From an uncultured Mucilaginibacter sp. (GTDB lineage: Bacteria; Bacteroidota; Bacteroidia; Sphingobacteriales; Sphingobacteriaceae): a DNA stretch of 43,465 nucleotides. Shown in pieces: positions 1 to 7,924 of the stretch (positions within the stretch are counted from its first letter, which is position 1; the number at the start of each line of letters is the position of its first letter). The notes below the pieces were generated by a model. That model was given only the letters and a program-made list of their open reading frames with translations. It did not search any database and was not told the origin of the DNA. The stretch lies in the NCBI GenBank assembly GCA_903866915.1, contig CAIPPO010000204.1:1-43465 (forward strand), written 5' to 3'. Both the position numbers and the translations under genes were made by a program.

Positions 1-358
1 AAAATGCACCCTGATACACAGAGCGTTATATAGATGCATTAATGACCGGTTAATTTTTGATCAATCCATTAATATTGAGGCGATTACAGGTATTAATCCG
101 CGCGACCGGAAATTTTCGGGCATTTGACCCTTTAACACTTTGGTTATCAGGCATTTTCAATTTCCGGTCGGGCATAGCGTTTTGAACACCTAAACCCATG
201 CCTATCAATAACTTGCATAAAAGTGGCCAAACGACCGGAAACATCAATGCCACTTTTCGCTTATAAATGCCTGTAGAACAGTGCATTTTCGGGTGAAAAC
301 AGGTGGTAGAGGGGTGTTTTACGTGAACACTGATCCTGTTTTATTTCCCAATCTATCA

Positions 359-400
359 TTCGGACTTTCGGACTTTCGGACTTCTACCGACTTTCGGACT
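359..400. repeat. Short tandem array of CGGACTTT units
   Basis: Three contiguous copies of an 8-bp unit (CGGACTTT at 361-368 and 369-376, a partial copy from 377), an 8-bp interruption, and another CTTTCGGACT at 391-400. The array sits just upstream of the promoter of the first glycosyltransferase. Slippage-type expansion of an intergenic repeat is the simplest explanation; an operator role is possible but unsupported. Confidence 0.7.
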
Positions 401-421
401 ACACCAATCAACTAAATTTTC

Positions 422-429
422 TATTTTTG
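422..429 (+). promoter_or_regulatory. Probable -7 promoter box for the first glycosyltransferase
   Basis: TATTTTTG matches the Bacteroidota -7 consensus TAnnTTTG exactly. Transcription would begin near 436, giving a leader of about 27 nt before the ATG at 463. A TTG start at 427 would lie inside this box, so the box supports ATG 463. I see no clean -33 TTG at the expected distance. Confidence 0.5.
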
Positions 430-462
430 CCTGTGAGCAGAAAAAACTCCGGTTCAAATTCA

Positions 463-1416
463 ATGGACATATCAGTAGTAGTACCTCTTTATAACGAAGT
501 GGAGTCATTGCCCGAGCTTACCTCATGGATAAGCCGTGTGATGGACGAAAACGGCTTCAGTTACGAGATCATTCTGATTGACGATGGCAGCAATGACGGA
601 TCATGGGACATGATTGGGCGTTTGCAGGGTGCCAATGCGCATATCAGGGGTATCAAATTCAGGCGTAATTATGGCAAATCGGCAGCATTGAATGTAGGTT
701 TCGAGGCTACCAAAGGTAACGTTGTTATAACGATGGATGCCGACCTGCAGGATAGCCCGGATGAGATCCCCGAACTCTACCGGCGTATCACCGAAGATAA
801 ATACGACCTGGTTTCGGGCTGGAAAGCCAAACGCCATGACCCGATCACTAAAACCATCCCTACCAAATTATACAATGCTGCTACCCGCCGCATGTCGGGC
901 ATTAAAAACCTGCACGATTTTAATTGCGGGCTCAAAGCCTACCGTGGCACTGTCGTAAAAAACATAGAGGTTTATGGCGAAATGCACCGCTATATCCCCG
1001 TTATTGCCAAGTGGGCGGGCTTTACCAAAATAGGTGAACAGATTGTAGAACACCGTCCGCGCAAATATGGTAAAACCAAGTTCGGGATGAGTCGCTTTAT
1101 TAACGGGCTGCTTGATCTGTTATCGATATTTTTTGTAGGCAAATTCGGTAAAAGGCCGATGCACTTTTTCGGAACAATGGGGGTATTGAGCTTTCTGACA
1201 GGGACGGTTATTGCAGTTTGGCTGATAGCCGATAAACTGTACGATATAGCGCATAAGATACATATTACCAGAGATGTGACAAACAATACCTGGTTTTATA
1301 TTGCGCTTGTGGCTATTATAATCGGCTCGCAATTATTCCTCACCGGCTTCGTTGCCGAACTGGTTTCCCGCGGCTCCCACGACCGTAACAATTACCAAAT
1401 CGATGAACGGATTTAA
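463..1416 (+). CDS. GT2 family polyprenyl-phosphate sugar transferase-like glycosyltransferase
   Basis: This 317-residue protein is a family 2 glycosyltransferase of the DPM1/GtrB/ArnC type, which moves a sugar from a nucleotide donor to a polyprenyl phosphate on the inner face of the cytoplasmic membrane. The N terminus has the GT-A start SVVVPLYNE, then LIDDGSNDGS, and the metal-binding D92-A-D94 in TMDADLQDSPDE. The C-terminal third carries two hydrophobic segments (around 235-257 and 275-298), as expected for the membrane-anchored subgroup. I chose ATG 463 over the in-frame TTG at 427 because the shorter form begins at the conserved first beta strand and a TAnnTTTG box covers 427. It starts a run of same-strand genes with close spacing. 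Donor and acceptor cannot be read from the sequence. Confidence 0.9.
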   Translation: MDISVVVPLYNEVESLPELTSWISRVMDENGFSYEIILIDDGSNDGSWDMIGRLQGANAHIRGIKFRRNYGKSAALNVGFEATKGNVVITMDADLQDSPDEIPELYRRITEDKYDLVSGWKAKRHDPITKTIPTKLYNAATRRMSGIKNLHDFNCGLKAYRGTVVKNIEVYGEMHRYIPVIAKWAGFTKIGEQIVEHRPRKYGKTKFGMSRFINGLLDLLSIFFVGKFGKRPMHFFGTMGVLSFLTGTVIAVWLIADKLYDIAHKIHITRDVTNNTWFYIALVAIIIGSQLFLTGFVAELVSRGSHDRNNYQIDERI

Positions 1417-1439
1417 TTTGAAAATTTGGTAATTAACTA

Positions 1440-2408
1440 ATGCTTTTCTCCGTTATCATACCCCTATACAATCGCCCACAGGAAATAAAGGAGTTGCTGG
1501 AGACGCTCACAACGCAAACCTGGAAGCAGTTTGAGGTTTTGGTGATAGAAGATGGCTCGGTAAACGATGCCGAAGCTGTTGTTAAAAGCTTCAGTGAAAA
1601 GCTGGATATCCGTTATTTCAAAAAGCAAAACGAAGGGCAGGGCTTTACCCGAAACTTTGGTTTTGAGCGGGCAAAAGGAGATTATTTCGTCATTTTCGAC
1701 TCTGATTGCCTGATTCCTGAAAACTATTTCGAGATCGTCAATAACTTCCTCCAAACCAACTGGCTGGATGCCTATGGTGGTCCTGATGATTCCCATCCTT
1801 CCTTTACCGACGTACAAAAAGCCATCAGTTATAGCATGACCTCCCCTTTTACAACTGGCGGTATCCGGGGCAATAAAAAAGGGATAGGCCAGTTTCATCC
1901 GCGCAGTTTTAATATGGGGGTATCGCGCAAGGTATGGGAAACGTTGGGTGGCTTTATCATCACCCGTTCGGCTGAAGACCTGGAGTACAGTATCCGGATC
2001 CATTCGGCAGGGTTTAACATCGGGTTGATACCCGATGCCAAAGTATACCATAAGCGCCGCACAAATTTCAGGCAGTTTTTTAAACAGATACACTTTTTCG
2101 GCAGGGCAAGAATAAACCTGTATACTTTTTACCCGAAGGAACTTAAATGGGTGCATTTTTTTCCGGCGGTGTTTACACTCGGGCTGCTATTTACCTTGCT
2201 GAGCAATATTTTTGGCGGATGGTTGGCAGCGCTTTGCGACAGTTTCCTGGCCTTATGGATTTTGTTGATATTTTTCCATGCCTGGTGGAAAAACCAATCG
2301 GTAAAAGTTGCATTTTTGAGTGTAATAGCTGCCTTTACCCAACTCATTGCCTACGGACTTGGTTTTATGCAGGATTTCTGGAAGCGTATAGTTTTAAAAC
2401 AATCATAA
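1440..2408 (+). CDS. GT2 family glycosyltransferase with C-terminal membrane segments
   Basis: A 322-residue family 2 glycosyltransferase. The fold markers are FSVIIPLYNRP at residues 3-13, VLVIEDGS near 35, the metal-binding DSD in VIFDSDCLIP near 88, and an acceptor-side AEDLEYSIRIH segment near 180. The last 80 residues hold two or three hydrophobic stretches, so the enzyme should sit on the inner membrane. It follows the first GT2 by 23 bp and precedes a membrane protein by 6 bp, which suggests co-transcription. The D-x-E-D region and the C-terminal helices resemble enzymes of surface polysaccharide or glycolipid synthesis, but the substrate is unknown. No other sugar pathway genes are in the window. 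Confidence 0.88.
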   Translation: MLFSVIIPLYNRPQEIKELLETLTTQTWKQFEVLVIEDGSVNDAEAVVKSFSEKLDIRYFKKQNEGQGFTRNFGFERAKGDYFVIFDSDCLIPENYFEIVNNFLQTNWLDAYGGPDDSHPSFTDVQKAISYSMTSPFTTGGIRGNKKGIGQFHPRSFNMGVSRKVWETLGGFIITRSAEDLEYSIRIHSAGFNIGLIPDAKVYHKRRTNFRQFFKQIHFFGRARINLYTFYPKELKWVHFFPAVFTLGLLFTLLSNIFGGWLAALCDSFLALWILLIFFHAWWKNQSVKVAFLSVIAAFTQLIAYGLGFMQDFWKRIVLKQS

Positions 2409-2414
2409 CAGAGT

Positions 2415-3116
2415 ATGTACCACCCCTTTTCGGTCGCTGATACGTTAAAGACATCCTGGTATCTTCTCCGTAAGAATTTTTCCGTTATTGCCATTTACTC
2501 TCTGATTAGCTTTCTGTTGATTGGTCTGATCAGCGCAGTTTTTCTTTTTGTGCTGACTGATAATTTTTCAGCAACTATTGGGGTTATTGTAATGCTGGTG
2601 TCAGTTAGCTTCGTCTTTCTCGGTTTTATAAAACTCGTATTTCAACTGATCGACAGAGAATATTACGACTTTGAGTTTAGTGATATTATCCCGAAGGTAA
2701 AAATGCTATTTAGTTATCTGTTGTTACTCATCATTGTAAGTACACTATCGGTTTTTCTTACCAGATCCATCAATTCGCTTGACAAAGGTTATACACAGAA
2801 TATTTTAGGTATACTGGTCTGGGCTTTTTTTCAATTCTTTTTCCTTTTTTATTTTCCTATTAGCGCTTGTTTTATCGTTGATGATGCATCGGGGCCGTTT
2901 GAGTCTATCCTTCAAAGTTATAAACTGATCAAAGGCAATTTCCTGAAGTACGTATTTCTTTTTCTCATTATCGAGTCGATGGTATTTGTAGGGTCAATTA
3001 CATTGGTGGGTATATTATTTGTAATCCCTTTTGTCAATATTATTCTTGTAGTCGCCTACCGGAAACTCATCTACAGCCACCAGGACATAGACGAGGACCT
3101 GGCCGAAACCAAATAA
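2415..3116 (+). CDS. Multipass membrane protein of unknown function
   Basis: A 233-residue protein with about six predicted membrane spans: hydrophobic runs near residues 20-46, 50-75, 95-112, 130-155, 175-195 and 200-220. An amphipathic start (SVADTLKTSWYLLRKNFSV) and a mid-protein segment of the same kind (SILQSYKLIKGNFLKYVFLF) look like an internal duplication, a pattern seen in YciC/DUF975-like and glycerophosphodiesterase-type membrane domains; that resemblance is only general. The tail is short and acidic. It lies 6 bp after a glycosyltransferase and ends 2 bp before the GH3-type gene, so it is very likely translated from the same message. I cannot assign a function. Confidence 0.75.
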   Translation: MYHPFSVADTLKTSWYLLRKNFSVIAIYSLISFLLIGLISAVFLFVLTDNFSATIGVIVMLVSVSFVFLGFIKLVFQLIDREYYDFEFSDIIPKVKMLFSYLLLLIIVSTLSVFLTRSINSLDKGYTQNILGILVWAFFQFFFLFYFPISACFIVDDASGPFESILQSYKLIKGNFLKYVFLFLIIESMVFVGSITLVGILFVIPFVNIILVVAYRKLIYSHQDIDEDLAETK

Positions 3117-3118
3117 TC

Positions 3119-4618
3119 ATGGGTCTGAAAGCTGTATTGAGCAGGGTATTTGCCGTTTGGGCAAGCAGGGAGGTTAACCGTATCCGTTCAAAGTCAGTTG
3201 AACTGCAACAGCAAACGTTCCATCACCTTTTAAACAAGGCTCAAAATACGGCCTTTGGGCTCGACCATAATTTTGCGGCGATCAAAACATATGACGACTT
3301 TAAAAAGCAGGTCCCGGTTCGTGATTACGAAGACCTGAAGCCCTATATAGACCGCGTTACAGCCGGCGAAACAGATATCCTCTGGCCCGGCAAACCTGCG
3401 TACCTGGCCAAAACATCTGGTACAACCTCCGGTGTAAAGTATATCCCCATCAGCAGTGAAAGTATGCCCGAACATATTCGTGCGGCACGTAATGCTTTGC
3501 TCAACTACATTCATGAGACAGGACGTTCGGAATTTGTTAATGGTAAAATGATATTCTTACAGGGTAGCCCGGTATTACAGCAAAAAGCAGGGATCGCTGT
3601 AGGGCGCCTTTCGGGCATCGTTGCCAACCTGGTACCCAAATACCTGCAAAAGAACCGCCTGCCGAGTTATCAAATCAACTGTATTGAGGATTGGGAACAA
3701 AAAGTTGACGCCATCGTGGATGAAACTTTGCCACAAGACATGACACTGATCTCGGGCATACCACCCTGGTGCCAGATGTATTTCGATCGGCTAAGCAACA
3801 AAACGGGCGGTAAAAAAATCAAAGATGTCTTCCCTAACTTTAAACTTTTCGTTTATGGTGGGGTGAATTATGAACCCTATCGTGCAAGAATTGCAGAAAG
3901 CATAGGCTTTGGCATCGATTCGGTCGAAACCTACCCCGCTTCTGAAGGTTTTATAGCTTACCAGGACTCGCAAAAGGATAAAAGCCTGTTGCTGCTTACG
4001 GATGCGGGCATATTTTACGAGTTCATTCCGGCTGAAGAATTTTTCAATGAGAACCCATCAAGGCTAAGTTTGGCGCAAATAGAGCTCGACAAAAACTACG
4101 CTCTTATTTTAAATACTACAGCTGGCCTTTGGGGATACAGTATCGGCGATACCATCAAATTTGTATCAAAAAATCCTTACAAGATCCTGGTAACCGGTCG
4201 CATCAAACACTATATCTCTGCATTTGGTGAACATGTTATAGGTGAAGAAGTAGAACAGGCCTTAATGGGCGTTGCCAATGAAGAGGGTATCGATATTGTT
4301 GAGTTTACAGTGGCTCCGCAGGTTACCCCTGCAAAAGGCGAATTACCCTATCACGAATGGTTCATCGAATTTGGCAAAAAGCCAGCTGACATTACAGCAT
4401 TCGCTATAAAAGTGGATAAGGCACTGCAAAAGAAAAATATTTACTATTTTGACCTGATAGAAGGGAACATTTTGCAACCTTTGATCGTCCGTAGCCTGCA
4501 AAAAGACGCATTCATCAATTACATGCGTACACAGGGCAAATTGGGCGGGCAAAATAAAGTTCCGCGATTATCGAACGATAGAAAAATTGCAGGAGAATTA
4601 GAAAAGTACATTGATTAA
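3119..4618 (+). CDS. GH3 (auxin-responsive promoter) family acyl-adenylating enzyme
   Basis: This 499-residue protein matches the GH3 family of the ANL superfamily, which in plants activates an acyl acid with ATP and joins it to an amino acid. Visible marks are the phosphate-binding loop KTSGTTSGVKYIP (S100-G-T-T-S-G105), the adenylate-site region VETYPASEGF near 265, the hinge area LWGYSIGDTIKF near 340 and the domain ending GRIKHYISAFGEHV, where the C-terminal cap begins. Length fits bacterial members. Bacterial GH3 proteins are mostly uncharacterised; an acid-amine ligase role is inferred from the family. It ends an apparent four-gene operon with two glycosyltransferases and a membrane protein, so the product may be a modified envelope lipid or secondary metabolite. 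Confidence 0.85.
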   Translation: MGLKAVLSRVFAVWASREVNRIRSKSVELQQQTFHHLLNKAQNTAFGLDHNFAAIKTYDDFKKQVPVRDYEDLKPYIDRVTAGETDILWPGKPAYLAKTSGTTSGVKYIPISSESMPEHIRAARNALLNYIHETGRSEFVNGKMIFLQGSPVLQQKAGIAVGRLSGIVANLVPKYLQKNRLPSYQINCIEDWEQKVDAIVDETLPQDMTLISGIPPWCQMYFDRLSNKTGGKKIKDVFPNFKLFVYGGVNYEPYRARIAESIGFGIDSVETYPASEGFIAYQDSQKDKSLLLLTDAGIFYEFIPAEEFFNENPSRLSLAQIELDKNYALILNTTAGLWGYSIGDTIKFVSKNPYKILVTGRIKHYISAFGEHVIGEEVEQALMGVANEEGIDIVEFTVAPQVTPAKGELPYHEWFIEFGKKPADITAFAIKVDKALQKKNIYYFDLIEGNILQPLIVRSLQKDAFINYMRTQGKLGGQNKVPRLSNDRKIAGELEKYID

Positions 4619-4640
4619 TAAGAAAACGTAAAGTCCACGT

Positions 4641-4744
4641 TTTTGAATCACAGATTTTGAATGATTCCTATGATGAAAATGATATACAATCCAATGGGTG
4701 TATCTGTGAAATCAAATAAATCCTCCAAAATCTGTGATTCAAAA
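4641..4744. repeat. Hairpin element with perfect 19-bp terminal inverted repeats
   Basis: Positions 4641-4659 and 4726-4744 are perfect reverse complements over 19 bp (core AATCACAGATTTTG / CAAAATCTGTGATT), separated by 66 bp that contain a further partial copy (ATCTGTGAAATCA near 4702). It fills most of the gap between the GH3-type gene and dxr. The shape is that of a small non-autonomous palindromic element. It has no T-run of terminator type on the plus strand. Confidence 0.75.
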
Positions 4745-4766
4745 TAATGAAGTGAAAAAGTAAAAT

Positions 4767-5948
4767 ATGAGCGTCAAAAGAATCGCAATTTTAGGCTCTA
4801 CCGGTAGTATAGGTACGCAAGCATTGGAAGTGATCGGAGAAAATCCGGGGCTATTCAGCGCTTATGTTATTACTGCACAAAACAATGCCGAATTGCTCAT
4901 TCAGCAGGCCAAACAATTTAAGCCTGCTTACGCGATTATTTGTAACGAAAAGTACTACCCGCTTGTCAAAGAGGCACTGGCGTCGACTGAGGTTAAAGTT
5001 TTAACTGGAATTAAAGCCATACATGAGATCGTTAGCGATCCTGAGATCGACATGGTGCTGACCGCGATGGTTGGCTTCGCTGGACTTGAACCTACCATCA
5101 ACGCGATCGAAGCGGGTAAAGATATTGCCCTGGCAAATAAAGAAACGCTGGTTGTAGCTGGGGAACTGATCACCGGGTTGGCAAAGAAATACAAGGTTAA
5201 CATCTTGCCGGTGGACTCAGAACACTCCGCTATTTTTCAATGCCTGGAGGGCGAAGATCCTGCAAGCATCGAAAAATTGATACTTACCGCTTCCGGCGGA
5301 CCTTTCAGAGGTAAAGGGCTCGATTTCCTGGAAAACGTGAGTCCGGCGGCGGCTTTGAAGCACCCGAATTGGGTTATGGGATCAAAGATCACTATCGATT
5401 CGGCCTCGTTGATGAATAAAGGTTTGGAAGTGATTGAAGCAAAATGGTTGTTTGATATCGAACCGCATAAGATCGAAGTGGTGGTGCATCCCCAATCGAT
5501 CATCCATTCAATGGTTCAGTTCAGAGATGGATCGATCAAAGCGCAAATGGGCCTGCCCGATATGAAATTGCCTATTCAATATGCATTGGCTTACCCCAAC
5601 CGTATTCGAAACAATTTCAAACGTTTCGACTTTACCCAATATCCAAATCTGAGCTTTGAATCGCCTGACATAAAGACATTTCGCAATCTGGCACTGGCTT
5701 TCGAAGCCATTAAACAGGGCGGAAACATGCCATGCATTGTAAATGCTGCCAATGAAATTGCGGTGGCCGGGTTTTTGAAAGGCGAGATAGGCTTTGTAAC
5801 CATGAGCAGCATCATCGAATCCTCGATGCAGCACATAGCTTTCGTTGCGGAGCCTTCGCTGGAGGATTATTTGAATACTGATAGAGAAACGCGCATATTT
5901 GCGCAAAAATTGGTTGAAAATTTACCAGTCAAGACATTTACAAACTGA
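4767..5948 (+). CDS. dxr: 1-deoxy-D-xylulose-5-phosphate reductoisomerase
   Basis: Dxr converts 1-deoxy-D-xylulose 5-phosphate to 2-C-methyl-D-erythritol 4-phosphate with NADPH, the committed step of the MEP isoprenoid pathway in the cytoplasm. The 393-residue length is normal. The NADPH loop is GSTGSIG at residues 10-16; LANKETLV and LPVDSEHSAIFQ supply the metal-binding Asp and Glu; LTASGGPFR, HPNWVMGSKITIDSASLMNK and the third acidic ligand region GLEVIEAKWLF follow; HPQSIIHSMV and GLPDMKLPIQYAL complete the signature. All key residues I can check are present. It is followed after 12 bp by rseP, the pairing common in Bacteroidota and other bacteria. ATG 4767 starts directly at the Rossmann strand, so the start is well supported. 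Confidence 0.98.
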   Translation: MSVKRIAILGSTGSIGTQALEVIGENPGLFSAYVITAQNNAELLIQQAKQFKPAYAIICNEKYYPLVKEALASTEVKVLTGIKAIHEIVSDPEIDMVLTAMVGFAGLEPTINAIEAGKDIALANKETLVVAGELITGLAKKYKVNILPVDSEHSAIFQCLEGEDPASIEKLILTASGGPFRGKGLDFLENVSPAAALKHPNWVMGSKITIDSASLMNKGLEVIEAKWLFDIEPHKIEVVVHPQSIIHSMVQFRDGSIKAQMGLPDMKLPIQYALAYPNRIRNNFKRFDFTQYPNLSFESPDIKTFRNLALAFEAIKQGGNMPCIVNAANEIAVAGFLKGEIGFVTMSSIIESSMQHIAFVAEPSLEDYLNTDRETRIFAQKLVENLPVKTFTN

Positions 5949-5960
5949 TATAAATAGATA

Positions 5961-7298
5961 ATGAGTATAGTGATCATGGTGGGCCAGTTGTTATTGGGCC
6001 TTTCAATTTTAGTTATTTTACACGAGTTCGGGCATTTTATTGCTGCCCGGGCATTTGGCATTAAAGTAGATAAGTTTTACCTGTTCTTTGATGCCTGGGG
6101 CTTCAGCCTGTTCAAATTTCATTACAAAGGGGTTGAATATGGAGTGGGATGGTTGCCCCTCGGTGGTTATGTGAAGATCGCTGGTATGATCGATGAGTCG
6201 ATGGACAAAGAACAACTGGCTGGTCCGCCACAACCCTGGGAGTTTCGTTCAAAACCAGCCTGGCAGCGCCTTATCGTTATGCTGGGTGGTATTACGGTAA
6301 ATATTTTCGTCGGCATATTCATTTTCTGGATGCTCGAATTAAAATACGGCGATGCCTACATCCCTGCAAGCCAGGCGAAGTATGGTATTGTTGCCGGCCC
6401 GATAGGCGAAAAGATCGGCTTGCGGTCAGGCGACCAGGTGGTGAGTATCAATGGCAAACCCATTGTTCGTTTTGACGAGCTGACCAACCCCAGGGTATTT
6501 CTTGACAATGCCGTATTGAATATTCGCCGCGGTAACCAGCAACTCAATATCACTGTACCTTCCTCTATTCTGAATGATATTTCGGATAAAGGCTCGGATG
6601 GCATTGAACAGTTCATCAGTTTCTTACCTCGTACAAAATTCAGTGTTGACTCGGTGATACCAGGCAACAACGCCGCTAAGGCTGGGCTAAAAAAAGGAGA
6701 TAGCATCGTTGCTGTTAACGGTAATAACATCATCTTTTTTGATCAGCTGCAGCAGCAATTACTGACGCAAAAAGGCAAACTAGTGCAACTTGATGTGCGT
6801 CGAAATAATAATTTATTGAAGTTAAATGCTCAGGTTACCTCTGATGGCAAGTTGGGCTTTTCGACCAAAGGCGATAACCTGACGCCGGCCCGGATTAGTT
6901 ATGGTTTTTTTGCTTCTTTCCCTGTTGGTGCAGCCAAAGCATGGAGCAATTTTACCAATAATGCTAAAGGATTAGGCAAAATATTTACCGGTAAGGTAAG
7001 CGCTCAAAAATCAATTAAAAGCCCGATAGGAATTGCACAAATGTATGGCGGGCAATTCGACTGGTTTAACTTCTGGCGCCTGACTGGTTTTATCTCAATG
7101 GTGTTAGCACTGATGAATTTATTACCGATACCAGCACTTGATGGTGGTCATGCTGTGTTCCTGGTAGTTGAAATGATCACTGGGAAACCACTCAGTGATA
7201 AGTTCCTGGAAAGAGCACAGATCGTTGGCTTTGTGTTGCTGCTCTGCCTGATGGTTTTTGCTTTTGGCAATGATATTATCAAAGGGTTTACTAGATAA
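5961..7298 (+). CDS. rseP: RIP metalloprotease RseP (site-2 protease)
   Basis: An inner-membrane zinc protease of the site-2 family, which cuts substrates within the membrane, typically anti-sigma factors or leftover signal peptides. The first helix carries H21-E22-F-G-H25, the zinc motif HExxH. Two PDZ domains follow (IGLRSGDQVVSINGKPI near 150 and AAKAGLKKGDSIVAVNGN near 235), the tandem PDZ layout of RseP. The C-terminal helix pair has NLLPIPALDGGH, whose Asp is the third zinc ligand. The 445-residue length is typical. It lies 12 bp after dxr and ends just before a strong terminator. No anti-sigma gene is in the window, so its substrate is not indicated by context. Confidence 0.96.
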   Translation: MSIVIMVGQLLLGLSILVILHEFGHFIAARAFGIKVDKFYLFFDAWGFSLFKFHYKGVEYGVGWLPLGGYVKIAGMIDESMDKEQLAGPPQPWEFRSKPAWQRLIVMLGGITVNIFVGIFIFWMLELKYGDAYIPASQAKYGIVAGPIGEKIGLRSGDQVVSINGKPIVRFDELTNPRVFLDNAVLNIRRGNQQLNITVPSSILNDISDKGSDGIEQFISFLPRTKFSVDSVIPGNNAAKAGLKKGDSIVAVNGNNIIFFDQLQQQLLTQKGKLVQLDVRRNNNLLKLNAQVTSDGKLGFSTKGDNLTPARISYGFFASFPVGAAKAWSNFTNNAKGLGKIFTGKVSAQKSIKSPIGIAQMYGGQFDWFNFWRLTGFISMVLALMNLLPIPALDGGHAVFLVVEMITGKPLSDKFLERAQIVGFVLLLCLMVFAFGNDIIKGFTR

Positions 7299-7312
7299 TT
7301 TTTGACGATGTC

Positions 7313-7352
7313 AAAAAAAAGGGAGGCCGTTGATTCAGCCTCCCTTTTTTTT
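7313..7352. terminator. Bidirectional intrinsic terminator
   Basis: GGGAGGC (7321-7327) pairs perfectly with GCCTCCC (7338-7344) across a 10-nt loop. It is flanked by eight A on the left (7313-7320) and eight T on the right (7345-7352), so it ends transcription in both directions. It lies between the convergent rseP and DUF4199 genes. Confidence 0.93.
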
Positions 7353-7364
7353 ACCCGCAGGATT

Positions 7365-7907
7365 TTAAACTGTAGGCTCTGATGGTTCAGATAAATCTAC
7401 TGGCTTTATATTCTTTAAGATCGAGGCACCAACAAGCGCGACTACCAAACCTATAACCGCATCAAATATCGCTGCACCAAATGCACCAAATACCGGACCC
7501 AATTTTTTAGTCATTGAAACCGCGTTATCAATTTGATCGCTGGACATGCCACCTTTTGCTTCTAATTGGGCTCTCGCTTGTTCTGCGGCTTTTACCATCA
7601 CATCAGGACTCAGTATAGCCAGGTATATGTAAATAAAAACAGCTGAAAGTAATCCTGCAAAAATTGCGAATCTGAAACCTGCAGAAAATCCTTCACCAAA
7701 AGTCAGGTACCCTTCGTTTTGTTCTTTAAACTCCTTTTGGGTGAGGAATAAAAATGCGATAAAAGGTATCAAAGTCAAATACCTGATCGGTGAATTGGAA
7801 TCTGGCACCAAATATTGGAATACATAAGTTAAAACGATACCTGCCAGCAGGTTGATCATTGCCCATTTAGTGGCTACTTTGGTAGGATTGGGTTTTGCGG
7901 TTGTCAT
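7365..7907 (-). CDS. DUF4199 domain membrane protein
   Basis: A 180-residue inner-membrane protein that fits the DUF4199 family, which is nearly confined to Bacteroidota and has no known function. Four hydrophobic segments are visible (about residues 15-31, 42-55, 77-97 and 140-162). Between the second and third lies YLTFGEGFSAGFRF, the family's conserved core. A soluble, helical, Lys/Glu-rich stretch around 100-130 separates the last two helices. It is the final gene of the minus-strand operon that begins with the BatA-like gene, 17 bp after the preceding stop, and it ends just before the shared terminator. Confidence 0.82.
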   Translation of the reverse strand: MTTAKPNPTKVATKWAMINLLAGIVLTYVFQYLVPDSNSPIRYLTLIPFIAFLFLTQKEFKEQNEGYLTFGEGFSAGFRFAIFAGLLSAVFIYIYLAILSPDVMVKAAEQARAQLEAKGGMSSDQIDNAVSMTKKLGPVFGAFGAAIFDAVIGLVVALVGASILKNIKPVDLSEPSEPTV

Positions 7908-7924
7908 AAAATTGTGTTTTAGGT

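Larger units (their letters stand above)
1..462. other. Repeat-rich non-coding leader
   Basis: No convincing gene is present; the only open frame (minus strand, 50-286) has no recognisable domain and runs through the repeats. The motif CGACCGGAAA occurs at 103-112 and 232-241 and, inverted, inside AATTTCCGGTCG at 159-170; 103-114 and 159-170 form a perfect 12-bp inverted repeat. A second perfect inverted repeat, AAAAGTGGC (219-227) with GCCACTTTT (249-257), encloses the 232-241 copy in its loop. The stretch 300-357 shows nothing I can name. Confidence 0.6.

Noticed and set aside
50..286. 78-codon minus-strand frame in the leader region
   Set aside because: It runs through inverted repeats, has no domain, signal or plausible start context, and is flanked by repeat DNA.
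427..462. Upstream TTG start for the first glycosyltransferase
   Set aside because: The TTG falls in a TAnnTTTG promoter box and adds 12 residues before the conserved first strand.
1464..2156. 230-codon minus-strand frame
   Set aside because: It lies wholly inside the second glycosyltransferase gene on the other strand and shows no family resemblance; it is a shadow frame.
4641..4744. Intrinsic terminator after the GH3-type gene
   Set aside because: The spacer is 66 bp and no T-run follows the right arm on the plus strand.
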